Shown here: piece after piece, positions 1-6,790 of the stretch | Position numbering within the stretch: position 1 is the first letter of the stretch | Layout: each line of letters opens with the position of its first letter | Source: an uncultured Granulosicoccus sp. | Lineage (GTDB): Bacteria > Pseudomonadota > Gammaproteobacteria > Granulosicoccales > Granulosicoccaceae | Reading direction: 5' to 3' | Assembly: GCA_938016235.1 (NCBI GenBank) | Contig: CALLPU010000281.1 | Coordinates: 1-10,255, forward strand | Length of the DNA: 10,255 nucleotides | Notes under the pieces: model-generated | Database searches by the model: none | Told to the model about the DNA's origin: nothing | What the model saw: only the letters and a program-made list of their open reading frames with translations | Program-made: the position numbers and the translations under genes

Positions 1-128
1 TGCTGCGTGTTGTCGCTAACTACCCAGAACATGACTGGACCAGACAGTCGTGGCAGCAGGAGTTGACCGCCATCGGTATTCGACGCATTTTCATCTTGAA
101 CTTTCGAAACGCAACCGATCGCGATCAT
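1..128 (-). CDS. Possible partial gene at left edge, directly downstream of csrA (uncertain)
   Basis: On the minus strand an ATG at 126-128 lies 7 bases after the csrA stop codon and opens a frame of about 42 codons with no stop before the window edge. The peptide begins MIAIGCVSKVQDENAS and contains LLLPRLSGPVMFWVV. I recognise no family in it. The tight spacing after csrA would suit a co-transcribed second gene. The same bases read on the plus strand, in exactly codon-aligned antisense, are also open from base 3, and that frame (NYPEHDWTRQSWQQEL and onward) stops only at 297-299, inside csrA. One of the two may be the end of a real gene, or neither. The visible stretch is too short to decide from codon use, and no strong Shine-Dalgarno precedes the ATG. 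Confidence 0.22.
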   Translation of the reverse strand, partial: MIAIGCVSKVQDENASNTDGGQLLLPRLSGPVMFWVVSDNTQ

Positions 129-135
129 CTGGTAC

Positions 136-351
136 TCAGGCCGATTTTTTTCCATTGTCTGATTTTTCGTGGAGAGAGTCGTTCGATGCGTCTCCGGCAT
201 AGCGTTGATGAATCTCTTCTCTCAAGATGGCGATCTCTTTGGGCGCATCCAGGCCAAGACGTACTCGGTTACCCTCTATATCCAGCACACACAGTGTGAT
301 GTCGTCGCCGATAAAAATCCGTTCGTCGACCCGTCTGGTGAGTATCAGCAT
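136..351 (-). CDS. csrA: Carbon storage regulator CsrA
   Basis: This is a small dimeric RNA-binding protein that recognises GGA motifs in mRNA leaders and changes translation or stability. In Gammaproteobacteria it controls the switch between motility, central metabolism and biofilm. The 71-residue product starts with the family hallmark MLILTRR and carries GNRVRLGLDAPKEI followed by REEIHQR. L4 and R44, both needed for RNA binding in the E. coli protein, are present. The ATG at 349-351 was chosen over a longer in-frame start at 441 because MLILTRR is the universal N-terminus; AGAGAA lies a short way upstream. Oddities are D9 where E. coli has Gly, L43 where E. coli has His, and a C-terminal tail of about 20 hydrophilic residues (DASNDSLHEKSDNGKKSA) beyond the core. 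An AGGAG on the mRNA strand at 386-390 could be a CsrA site in its own leader (inference). None of the usual csrA neighbours (alaS, tRNA-Ser) is visible, so it may be a paralogue. Confidence 0.95.
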   Translation of the reverse strand: MLILTRRVDERIFIGDDITLCVLDIEGNRVRLGLDAPKEIAILREEIHQRYAGDASNDSLHEKSDNGKKSA

Positions 352-758
352 CTGAAGTATTCTCTTGTGTTGGTTTTGAGTTGTTCTCCTACCCAGTGTT
401 GACGGCGCAAGGCAGAAAACTCTGAGCTGATTTTGACTCACCTGGGGTTAGTCCAAGTTATGTGCATATCAGCAGCACTAGCGGGTCGTGAGGTTTTTTT
501 GGCACACACACTACGATCAGCCCTCTCATTTCTGGGAACGGCCATGAAAGAGGTTACATTTGCACTCGTCACAGCGAATAACTGCTCAAGTAACGGTTAT
601 TCGCCATCTGCCAGCAACCCCGATCTAACAGGGTTTACGCACTTGCAAGCGCTGCTGGTCGCGTCGCAGACGTTACATTACGTGGGTTCTGCGTCCTGAT
701 CTTGCTCCCTGTCTGGCACCCCTGCCAAATTACGGCAAGCAACCGAGAGAGCAACAAC
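352..758. other. Divergent intergenic region between csrA and the 759-1475 gene
   Basis: These 407 bases separate two divergently transcribed genes and should hold both promoters. I see no convincing -35/-10 pair on either strand and no tRNA cloverleaf. Open frames here (for example 433-699 plus, which begins with TTG) have no family signal and no clear ribosome binding site. Visible structure consists of a 9-bp inverted repeat at 574-604, a T7 run near 494-500 without a good hairpin before it, and a possible leader fold at 702-742. In that fold TTGCT (702-706) can pair with AGCAA (738-742), and TGCC (723-726) with GGCA (734-737), just ahead of the ribosome binding site of the plus-strand gene. 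Confidence 0.6.
574..604. repeat. Perfect 9-bp inverted repeat, possible operator
   Basis: GCGAATAAC at 574-582 is the exact reverse complement of GTTATTCGC at 596-604, with a 13-base spacer. It lies near the middle of the divergent csrA / 759-1475 intergenic region. No T-run follows on either strand, so it does not read as an intrinsic terminator. A dimeric regulator's binding site is one reading, and a structured leader element is another. No known operator consensus is recognised. Confidence 0.4.
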
Positions 759-1475
759 ATGATCAACGCAATGCCTTCAACCCACGTGAATAACCTTGCA
801 ACAACCGAAGTGACTGGCGCGCTGGAAGCGATACTCAACACAGACAAATTTATGGCGTCTCCGCAGATGTCGGCATTCTTGCGTTATGTCGTGGAACAGA
901 CGCTGATTGGCAACACTCGACGCATCAAGGCGTTCACCGTAGGCATCGAAGCTCTGGGAAAACCGGCCAGTTTTGATCCACAGACAGACCCCTCAGTCAG
1001 AGTGCTGGCCAAGCGCCTGCGCTCCTCACTCGACACCTACTACACGCAAAACCCCGAAACCGACGTATTCATCGAAATGAAGCCAGGCTCTTACGTACCG
1101 AAGTTTTTGCGCAGAAGCGAAATGCCGGTTGAGATGCCCGTCAGCAATACGTCATCGCAATACCCGGTCCAGACTGCCGCTGAAGCGGCAGAAGCAGCGA
1201 TGCTGGGCCAACCGGCCGTCACAGCAGCTCCCATGCAGAGCGACGATACGACAGCGGCCATGTCAACCACCCGCGAAGAGTCGCAAACACCGAAACTGGA
1301 TACGTCGGTGGGTCATAACCATGCAGCGCATTTAAGCGTGCAACAGCAGAATGCTCTGTCGAATCGCGCCGAAGGTGAAACTACAGAGGCCGTCAATACT
1401 GAAGATCGAAACGATCGCAAGAGCAGTATCAGCCAGCTGTGGCAGGCCTACAAGTCTGCTTCAAAGGTAGCGTGA
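759..1475 (+). CDS. Hypothetical protein, stand-alone cyclase/TPR-associated N-terminal domain
   Basis: This is a 238-residue predicted cytoplasmic protein without signal peptide or membrane span. Residues about 21-116 match a conserved domain that I know from the N-termini of adenylate/guanylate-cyclase-like, TPR and TolB-repeat proteins. Its landmarks are all present: SPQMSAFLRYVVEQTL (34-49), the IKAFTVGIEALGK block (56-68), FDPQTDPSVRVLAKRLRSSL (72-91), YY (94-95) and the closing PGSYVPKF (109-116). The function of this domain is not established to my knowledge. In those families it is followed by a transmembrane or effector part. Here the rest (about 120-238) is Ala/Gln/Thr-rich low complexity and ends with a short helix-like segment SISQLWQAYKSASKVA. 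The ATG at 759 is preferred over an in-frame upstream start at 702 because GAGAG precedes it at good spacing. It is divergent from csrA and convergent with the secretion operon, with a terminator downstream. A regulatory role is conjecture. Confidence 0.75.
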   Translation: MINAMPSTHVNNLATTEVTGALEAILNTDKFMASPQMSAFLRYVVEQTLIGNTRRIKAFTVGIEALGKPASFDPQTDPSVRVLAKRLRSSLDTYYTQNPETDVFIEMKPGSYVPKFLRRSEMPVEMPVSNTSSQYPVQTAAEAAEAAMLGQPAVTAAPMQSDDTTAAMSTTREESQTPKLDTSVGHNHAAHLSVQQQNALSNRAEGETTEAVNTEDRNDRKSSISQLWQAYKSASKVA

Positions 1476-1514
1476 GAGAATTCGGAATTAGCGTTAAACC
1501 ATGAATCAAGCATT

Positions 1515-1554
1515 GCTGAGCACCTGTATGCAGAACAATCATCAGGTGCTCAGC
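1515..1554. repeat. Perfect 12-bp inverted repeat between convergent genes
   Basis: GCTGAGCACCTG (1515-1526) pairs perfectly with CAGGTGCTCAGC (1543-1554) across a 16-base loop. The stem is strong, but no T-run follows on either strand. It may be a transcript-end stabilising hairpin, a Rho-assisted stop for either strand, or a protein-binding palindrome. It lies 39 bases after the stop of the plus-strand gene and 57 bases beyond the tolC-like stop. Confidence 0.6.
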
Positions 1555-1576
1555 TACTAGCTGGCTCGTCCATGAG

Positions 1577-1602
1577 GCCAGGCGCTTACCTGGCTATTTT
1601 TT
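1577..1602 (+). terminator. Rho-independent terminator for the 759-1475 gene
   Basis: GCCAGG (1577-1582) and CCTGGC (1589-1594) form a 6-bp stem with a 6-base loop, followed directly by TATTTTTT (1595-1602). The polarity fits termination of the plus-strand transcript just before it would run antisense into the secretion operon, whose last stop codon is at 1612-1614. Confidence 0.75.
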
Positions 1603-1611
1603 CCTTCCACA

Positions 1612-3054
1612 TCATGGCCTGGAAACCACCAGTGAATAGTCTTCCAGAAGGCTCTGCGTAAATCCCGCTGCGATCATCAGATCCAGGTATTCCTGGTACA
1701 TCGTGGCAATGACTTCGTTTTTTCGCGCACTGGCATTAAACAAACGCTCCTCCACATCAATCAGTTCTATGATGTTGATCGTGCCGAGATCCAGGTTTTT
1801 TCGATTCAGACGCTGCAATTCGATGTTGGCAGCGATCTCATCCAGCACCGCATTCAGCGTCAACCTGGACGCTGTAATACTGTTGTAGGACTGATCGATT
1901 GCTCTGAAGACATCGCGTTCCAGCTGCACCCGCTCAGCTTGAAGTTCGGCCAGCTGGGCTTCTGCCCGCCGAACACCGGCTCGTCTTTCACCGCCACTGT
2001 ACAAGGTGTAACTCAGCAGCAGTTTTGCGGCCGCTTTATCGCGTTGCTGCGACGGGCCGCCTTCATCATCTATGACAGAGCCACTCAACTCAAATTCCAG
2101 TGTAGGCTTGAAACGACCCTTCTGTGAACTCACTCTGAGCTGCGTTGCCTCCGAACTCAACTGATTGGTGACAAAACCACTGTTGGCCTGCGAGCCGTTA
2201 TCCATATACTCCTGCAGGGGCCGCAACCTGATCGCACTGAACATTTCAGGTGATATCGCCGTGAAGGACACCAGGCCTGGCACCAGATACTCCAATTCAC
2301 TGAATGCGTTGTTCATCGATGCCGTTGCCGCACTGGCCGTACCGCGCGCCGATGCCAGCCGCGCCCTGGCGAAATCCACCTCCAGTTTACTGGCCGCACC
2401 AGCGCGGTACATGGCATTAAGATCGTCCACCAGCGACTGCATGGTGGCAACAAAGTCTTCCGCCTGAGACAATTCCAGCTGATAGCGCCAGTAGTCGATA
2501 TAGTGGCGCGCCACTTCAAGGAAGAGATCTTCAACAACAATCATGGACTCGGCTTCAGCCGCCGCCTCCAGGCGTTTGCTGCGTTGATACTCGGAACGTG
2601 ACGTTCCGCCATCGAACAACAGTTTGGAAACGGTCAGCTTCAGATTGCGGCCGTTCGTTGTTGCCTTTCCCGATTCAGCGCTGGGCGCAGGGTTGTTGTA
2701 TTCAGGCCCCACTGTTCCTGCCAGATCAATACGCGGATAACGATAACTGCGATTCTGTCTTGCCAGCTGTGAGGCCTGGTCAATACGGGCGTCGGCAATA
2801 TCGATTCCCGGATTATCGGCCATTGCCCGTTGCACAGCTTCAGTGAACGTCAGTACGTCAAGATCATCAGATCCGTTTGCCAGCGCCTGCACTTCTTCTG
2901 CAGGCTGTTCAGCTGCTCGCACAATGCCGGATTGCAGAATCGTGTTGCTGAAACACAGGGCAACTGCCAGCGAAACATACCGGGGTAGCATCAGTTTTCG
3001 ACTGGGGTGATTTGTTGTCATCATGGAAGAATATTTATCTGTAATCGTGTCCAC
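1612..3054 (-). CDS. TolC-family outer membrane channel of the type I secretion system (LapE/SiiC-like)
   Basis: This is the outer membrane and periplasmic tunnel through which the ABC-HlyD complex exports its substrate. The 480-residue product has a basic N-region, a hydrophobic core about 24-42 and a likely signal peptidase site after VRA (near 47-48). It then shows the two outer-membrane-efflux repeats of the family: the first spans about 68-260 with LLFDGG at 145-150, the second about 300-465 with LYSGGERRAG at 351-360. This pseudo-duplication and the long Ala/Gln/Glu-rich helices are typical, and the length is normal. The start is uncertain. A GTG at 3052-3054 has a good GAGGAG at 8 bases and overlaps the upstream gene by 34 bases. 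An ATG at 3022-3024 gives a 470-residue protein and a classic ATGA overlap but has poor Shine-Dalgarno support. Both leave the signal peptide intact. It is the last gene of the operon. Confidence 0.93.
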   Translation of the reverse strand: MDTITDKYSSMMTTNHPSRKLMLPRYVSLAVALCFSNTILQSGIVRAAEQPAEEVQALANGSDDLDVLTFTEAVQRAMADNPGIDIADARIDQASQLARQNRSYRYPRIDLAGTVGPEYNNPAPSAESGKATTNGRNLKLTVSKLLFDGGTSRSEYQRSKRLEAAAEAESMIVVEDLFLEVARHYIDYWRYQLELSQAEDFVATMQSLVDDLNAMYRAGAASKLEVDFARARLASARGTASAATASMNNAFSELEYLVPGLVSFTAISPEMFSAIRLRPLQEYMDNGSQANSGFVTNQLSSEATQLRVSSQKGRFKPTLEFELSGSVIDDEGGPSQQRDKAAAKLLLSYTLYSGGERRAGVRRAEAQLAELQAERVQLERDVFRAIDQSYNSITASRLTLNAVLDEIAANIELQRLNRKNLDLGTINIIELIDVEERLFNASARKNEVIATMYQEYLDLMIAAGFTQSLLEDYSLVVSRP

Positions 3055-3722
3055 TCGTCCGACTCCTCAATCTCCTCGCTTTCAACAACCGTAAGATTGA
3101 TGCTCTCCCGATTAACGGGAGACTCAAGCAGTGCATTTCTGACGTTGAGCATTCTGGCAACCGCCATTCGCTTGGCACGGCTTTGGGTGGCTGCATTTGC
3201 AATTTTGGGCGAGGTCAATACCACTTCAAGTTTGTCCGCACCATACTGCGCGGCCATGTTCTCAAGAAACAGACTGATCTCGGCAGCACTGTCTTCGCTG
3301 ATGGTAATGGCACCCGGGTCATGGAAAATCACCAGTGAGCGCTCTTCAGTTGAACTCAACAAGGACTGTTCTGTTACCTGCGCTCCAAAAGACTGAGCTG
3401 ATTGCGTATCGGATGGCGTCTCTACCTCATTGGCACCGCCACCCCGACTGGCGCTGGATTCCTGCTCCTCTATCTGTTCACGAAGTTCCTGATTTTCCTG
3501 CTCCAGCTCCTCTACCTTTTTGGCATGCCCGGAGCTGACCGTCTCTTCGATGACGGTAGCCTGGTTACCCTCAACCTTGGCTTTGTACTGGATCGTGTAA
3601 AAGTACAATACAGCAGCTGTAATCAGCACGAAAAACACGAACATGATGACAACTGCAGACAGAATATCGACAAACCCTGGCCACGAATTGGCCGCCATAT
3701 CCGAACCACCATCAGGATTCAT
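3021..3722 (-). CDS. MotB/SiiA-like proton-channel partner with coiled coil and degenerate OmpA-like domain
   Basis: This is a predicted inner-membrane protein of 233 residues: a short cytoplasmic start, one span (about 18-43), a coiled coil (about 67-90, VEELEQENQELREQIEEQE), a flexible Ser/Gly-rich linker, and a periplasmic domain (about 128-233). The segment WPGFVDILSAVVIMFVF (14-30) matches the MotB/SiiA-type motif in which a single Asp at the start of the helix carries protons through a MotA-type channel; here it is D19. The C-terminal domain has the pattern of an OmpA/MotB fold, including QSRAKRMAVARMLN (180-193) in the usual place of LSxxRAxxV. The Asp-containing GHTD stretch that binds peptidoglycan is replaced by LTSPKIANA (169-177). 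It follows the MotA-like gene by 52 bases and overlaps the tolC-like start. SiiA, encoded beside the SiiCDF secretion system of Salmonella, is the closest known analogue (inference from architecture). ATG at 3720-3722 is taken; M9 is an alternative. Confidence 0.82.
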   Translation of the reverse strand: MNPDGGSDMAANSWPGFVDILSAVVIMFVFFVLITAAVLYFYTIQYKAKVEGNQATVIEETVSSGHAKKVEELEQENQELREQIEEQESSASRGGGANEVETPSDTQSAQSFGAQVTEQSLLSSTEERSLVIFHDPGAITISEDSAAEISLFLENMAAQYGADKLEVVLTSPKIANAATQSRAKRMAVARMLNVRNALLESPVNRESINLTVVESEEIEESDEWTRLQINILP

Positions 3723-3774
3723 GGCTTACGTTCCCGGACAGCAGGCAAGGTCTGGATAATGCTCAGCGGCTGGT

Positions 3775-5451
3775 TCATGCCACATCAGCGTCCGGTTCCT
3801 GTTTGTCGTCTTTGCGCCTGCCGTATTGCTTGTCAATCAACCTGGCCAGCTTCTGAAGCTCCCGCTGCTCTCTGGCGATGAACGGTATGACATCCTTGTG
3901 CACCGTGGTAGCGATGTTGTCGCCAATGGTTTTCTTGAGTTTGTCTGATTCACGGCGAAACTGATTCTGCAGATCGTTCTGGACTTGCTGATCTCGCTGC
4001 GCAGTTCTTTTCTCGGAACTGACAACCAGGCCTTCTAGCCGCCTTATCTGCTCTGCCAGCTCGCTAACCTGTGCCTGGTCCTGGGTAGACAGTCGAGCCA
4101 TCTTTTCATTGATTCTGCCCAGTGCCTTGCCAACCCGATCGGAGGTCTGCAGTACATGACGAGGTATTTCATCCTTGAGTGTCTGAGACAAACCATTCAG
4201 GCTACCAACCACTTGACCTTGCGATTGCACGAAGTGATCAACACGCTCATCCAGCGAACCCATGCGAACACTGATCATCTGTTGGCTATCAACGAGCGCT
4301 TTCACACTGTCGGAATTGAACGTGGCATCCAGCCGTTTCTGATGCTCGATCATGGACACGACGCCACTGTTAAGCGTTGACAGACTGGATACCAGTTCGA
4401 CCTGTTGCCGCAGTACGGTTTCACTGTTTTCAATGGCGCGCCACGATGCATCTGTGGATACCAGAATGGCATCCACGACGTCAGCCAGCTCACGCTGAGT
4501 ATTTTTTGATGATTGAATGAACCCGACGATCCAGGCCTTCAATTCGGCATCGGCAACGGGTGCACCATTGGACTGGCGCCCGGCAGCCTTGTTGGCCTGC
4601 GTCATTCCGGGAATCTGCTCATCGAGCCACCGGCTGACACTTTCAATGAAGTTGTCCTGTGCAGCCGATGAAAAATATTGAAACGTACCCACCAGCAAGG
4701 AACCGGACAGACCGAATAGAGATGAACTGAAAGCCAACCCCATGCCTTGCAGGGGCGCAGCAAGGCTGGATATGAATCCTGTCATGCCCCCACCATCACC
4801 TGCACCGATGTTGGCCATTCCTGCCATGGCTTCACCCACCGCATCAATGGTTCCCAACAACCCGAGAAACGTTCCCAGCAGACCGAGCATGACCAGCAGC
4901 CCACCCAGAAACGTCACTTTCCCGCGCCCTCGGTTGATACGCGCACCCAGTTTGGATTTAACCATGCGTGCATCATTGTCATTGACGTTCAGCGCACCCA
5001 GGTTCTTGAGGTTATCCAGCAGGTTCTGCATGTTCTTGCAGTCCAGTATGGAGGCCTGTTTCTTCAAGGCCAGCTGTAGCTGATCAATCTCCTTGTCACG
5101 AATCCTGAACTGCATGGATACGGACTCCAGCTTGCTCAGGTATAGGCCAGTCATCCAGAGCCGCAGGTTGGCAAAAATCGACATGCCTACACCAATGCAC
5201 ATGATCGTGATGATCAGCCCGTTGAGCGGCACGTTGGTTAAAAACGCTTCACTGATTGTGTCGAATCCAAGCGCTACGACTACCGCGACCCCCAGGACAT
5301 TGAGCAACACAGACACCGGCACATATCGCATGATCGATAGTGGCAGTAGAGGATGCTCATCCTTGAGGTGCAGCCAGCTGATCATTCGGGACAAGGCACT
5401 ACGACGTGTCTTGGACTCGCTTGTATCGTTGTCTGTTCGTGGACTATTCAT
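3775..5451 (-). CDS. MotA/TolQ/ExbB-family proton channel protein with long helical tail (SiiB-like)
   Basis: This is a predicted inner-membrane channel subunit of 558 residues that, with the MotB-like protein encoded next, should turn proton flow into mechanical work on the envelope. There are two N-terminal spans (about 43-63 and 76-98), a cytoplasmic loop with a heptad-rich helix (about 105-150), then the hallmark third and fourth spans. Span three carries LGLLGTFLGLLGTIDAVGEAM (starting at 189), the signature of MotA/TolQ/ExbB proteins. Span four (about 236-258) has LAFSSSLFGLSGSLLVG. Unlike ordinary ExbB/TolQ (about 230 residues) or MotA (about 295), it continues for roughly 280 residues as a Gln/Ser/Lys-rich, mostly helical cytoplasmic tail ending in RKDDKQEPDADVA. 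The gene starts 19 bases after the hlyD-like stop. The operon position argues for a role in adhesin secretion rather than flagellar rotation or iron uptake. Confidence 0.88.
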   Translation of the reverse strand: MNSPRTDNDTSESKTRRSALSRMISWLHLKDEHPLLPLSIMRYVPVSVLLNVLGVAVVVALGFDTISEAFLTNVPLNGLIITIMCIGVGMSIFANLRLWMTGLYLSKLESVSMQFRIRDKEIDQLQLALKKQASILDCKNMQNLLDNLKNLGALNVNDNDARMVKSKLGARINRGRGKVTFLGGLLVMLGLLGTFLGLLGTIDAVGEAMAGMANIGAGDGGGMTGFISSLAAPLQGMGLAFSSSLFGLSGSLLVGTFQYFSSAAQDNFIESVSRWLDEQIPGMTQANKAAGRQSNGAPVADAELKAWIVGFIQSSKNTQRELADVVDAILVSTDASWRAIENSETVLRQQVELVSSLSTLNSGVVSMIEHQKRLDATFNSDSVKALVDSQQMISVRMGSLDERVDHFVQSQGQVVGSLNGLSQTLKDEIPRHVLQTSDRVGKALGRINEKMARLSTQDQAQVSELAEQIRRLEGLVVSSEKRTAQRDQQVQNDLQNQFRRESDKLKKTIGDNIATTVHKDVIPFIAREQRELQKLARLIDKQYGRRKDDKQEPDADVA

Positions 5452-5470
5452 TGTTGAGTATTCACAGTGT

Positions 5471-6790
5471 TCACCCTTCTCGCAGTGCGGAGCTGCGCAA
5501 CCGCGTCAGCGGTTTCAGGAGCGCGCCAAGAATAGAAATTCGGCCTGTCAGGATATTGATTTCTGCAGTCATTCCAGGTCTGACTACACGATCCTCATCA
5601 AATCGATCGTTTGCTAACGCCACACGAATCTTGTAATACTCCCGTGAGTCGGCTGTAGAGAACGTATCCGGGCTGATGTAAGACAAGGTGCCGTCCAGTC
5701 CACCGAAAAGAGCGTGGTCATAAGCACCGATGTGTGTAACCGTGCGCAGCTCCGGCCATACCTTGCCGCGATCCTCTGTCGACATGTTGCCTTCCACTAC
5801 CAGAGTTTCATGAGCTGGCGTAATTTCTGCCAATGGCGCTCCCGGTTGTGAGACACCACCAACCGTATTCACAAACAACTGATTCACACGGCCATCTATC
5901 GGCGATACGATCTCTGATCGTTCCACCTCATCCGATAGAGCGGCCAATCGCTCTTTCAGGCCACTCAGATTGACTTCAACCTCATTAAGCTCAGTCTTTG
6001 CACTCGAGGCATACTGACGTCGTGACTCGGAAATTTCGCTGATTGCCTCATCCATTTCTGCTGTCACAATCGGTATCTGCATCTCGGCATTCTTCCGATC
6101 AGCCTGCAATCTCACCAACTCACCCTTCACCTGCAGGTAAGCGGCTTCAGAAAGCACACCCGATCTGTAAAGCCCCTCTTTAATCTGCACCTGACGTTTC
6201 AGCACATTCATTTCCGCAGCCATGTTGCTGATACGCGACTCCAGAGCATTGATCTCCAGATGCTTCTGTTCCTGACGCGTCTGAAGTCCAACCAGGCGTT
6301 CAAGATATTCTTCCTGACGCAGAGAGAACAGTTCCCGCTCGGCGGCGACGAAGTCCGGCTGTGCTGATTCCAGATACGAAGGAAACTCGATACTGCTCAC
6401 ACCATTGACTTCGGCCAGTAAACGATGCTTGCGAATCATGAGCGACAGTTGTTGTAACTCACCCTCCTGCAAGGTTGTGCGAACACGCGTATTGGCTATC
6501 TGGAAAAGCGGATCACCCGCCTTGACCTCTGCACCTTCCGAGACCAGAATTTCCATGACGATGCCACCTTCCAGATGCTGCACCGTGCGTGCATTACCGG
6601 CAGGCACAACACGACCCGATGCACGAACATGTTGATCAATTTCAGACAATGCAGCCCAGAAAACAAAGACTATGATCAGCAATACGACAAAGGCAATGGT
6701 TGCATGGCGTCGAATGGAATTAACGGATTGACCGATGACCGTTTCATCAACCCCCGTAGTATAAAAACGGATCAGTGAATCGATGTTCAT
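5471..6790 (-). CDS. HlyD-family periplasmic adaptor (membrane fusion protein) of type I secretion
   Basis: This protein bridges the inner-membrane ABC exporter to the TolC channel. It has 439 residues, usual for LapC/HlyD proteins: a cytoplasmic N-terminus, one span (about 31-48), the first half of the barrel-sandwich/lipoyl domain (about 56-100, with VQHLEGGIVMEILVSEGAEVKAGDPL), a long helical hairpin (about 105-290), the second lipoyl half (EIVSPIDGRVNQLFVNTVGG, 293-312), and a beta-barrel domain closing with the family motif VRPGMTAEINILTGR (403-417). The start ATG (6788-6790) overlaps the TGA of the ABC gene by four bases, so translation is probably coupled. Nothing is missing or broken. 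The DNA contact with the ABC gene upstream and the channel genes downstream places it firmly in one operon. Confidence 0.95.
   Translation of the reverse strand: MNIDSLIRFYTTGVDETVIGQSVNSIRRHATIAFVVLLIIVFVFWAALSEIDQHVRASGRVVPAGNARTVQHLEGGIVMEILVSEGAEVKAGDPLFQIANTRVRTTLQEGELQQLSLMIRKHRLLAEVNGVSSIEFPSYLESAQPDFVAAERELFSLRQEEYLERLVGLQTRQEQKHLEINALESRISNMAAEMNVLKRQVQIKEGLYRSGVLSEAAYLQVKGELVRLQADRKNAEMQIPIVTAEMDEAISEISESRRQYASSAKTELNEVEVNLSGLKERLAALSDEVERSEIVSPIDGRVNQLFVNTVGGVSQPGAPLAEITPAHETLVVEGNMSTEDRGKVWPELRTVTHIGAYDHALFGGLDGTLSYISPDTFSTADSREYYKIRVALANDRFDEDRVVRPGMTAEINILTGRISILGALLKPLTRLRSSALREG

Noticed and set aside
136..441. Longer 101-residue CsrA starting at 441
   Set aside because: CsrA proteins begin with MLILTRR; the 30 extra residues resemble no part of the family.
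433..699. Plus-strand 88-codon open frame in the intergenic region
   Set aside because: It begins with TTG, lacks a ribosome binding site and family signal, and contains the 574-604 inverted repeat.
702..761. Riboswitch-like leader (cyclic-di-GMP or cobalamin type)
   Set aside because: Short pairings are possible, but none of the conserved bases of these riboswitch classes can be placed.
3402..3881. Plus-strand 159-codon open frame opposite the MotB-like gene
   Set aside because: It is antisense to two well-supported genes and shows no recognisable domain.
3021..5451. Zorya anti-phage system (ZorA/ZorB-like pair with a long ZorA-type tail)
   Set aside because: Architecture is similar, but no ZorC, ZorD or ZorE is present and the pair lies inside a complete type I secretion operon, which points to a SiiAB-like role.
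3021..5451. Flagellar stator motA/motB
   Set aside because: The MotA-like protein is much longer than MotA, the periplasmic domain of the partner is degenerate, and no flagellar genes are nearby.
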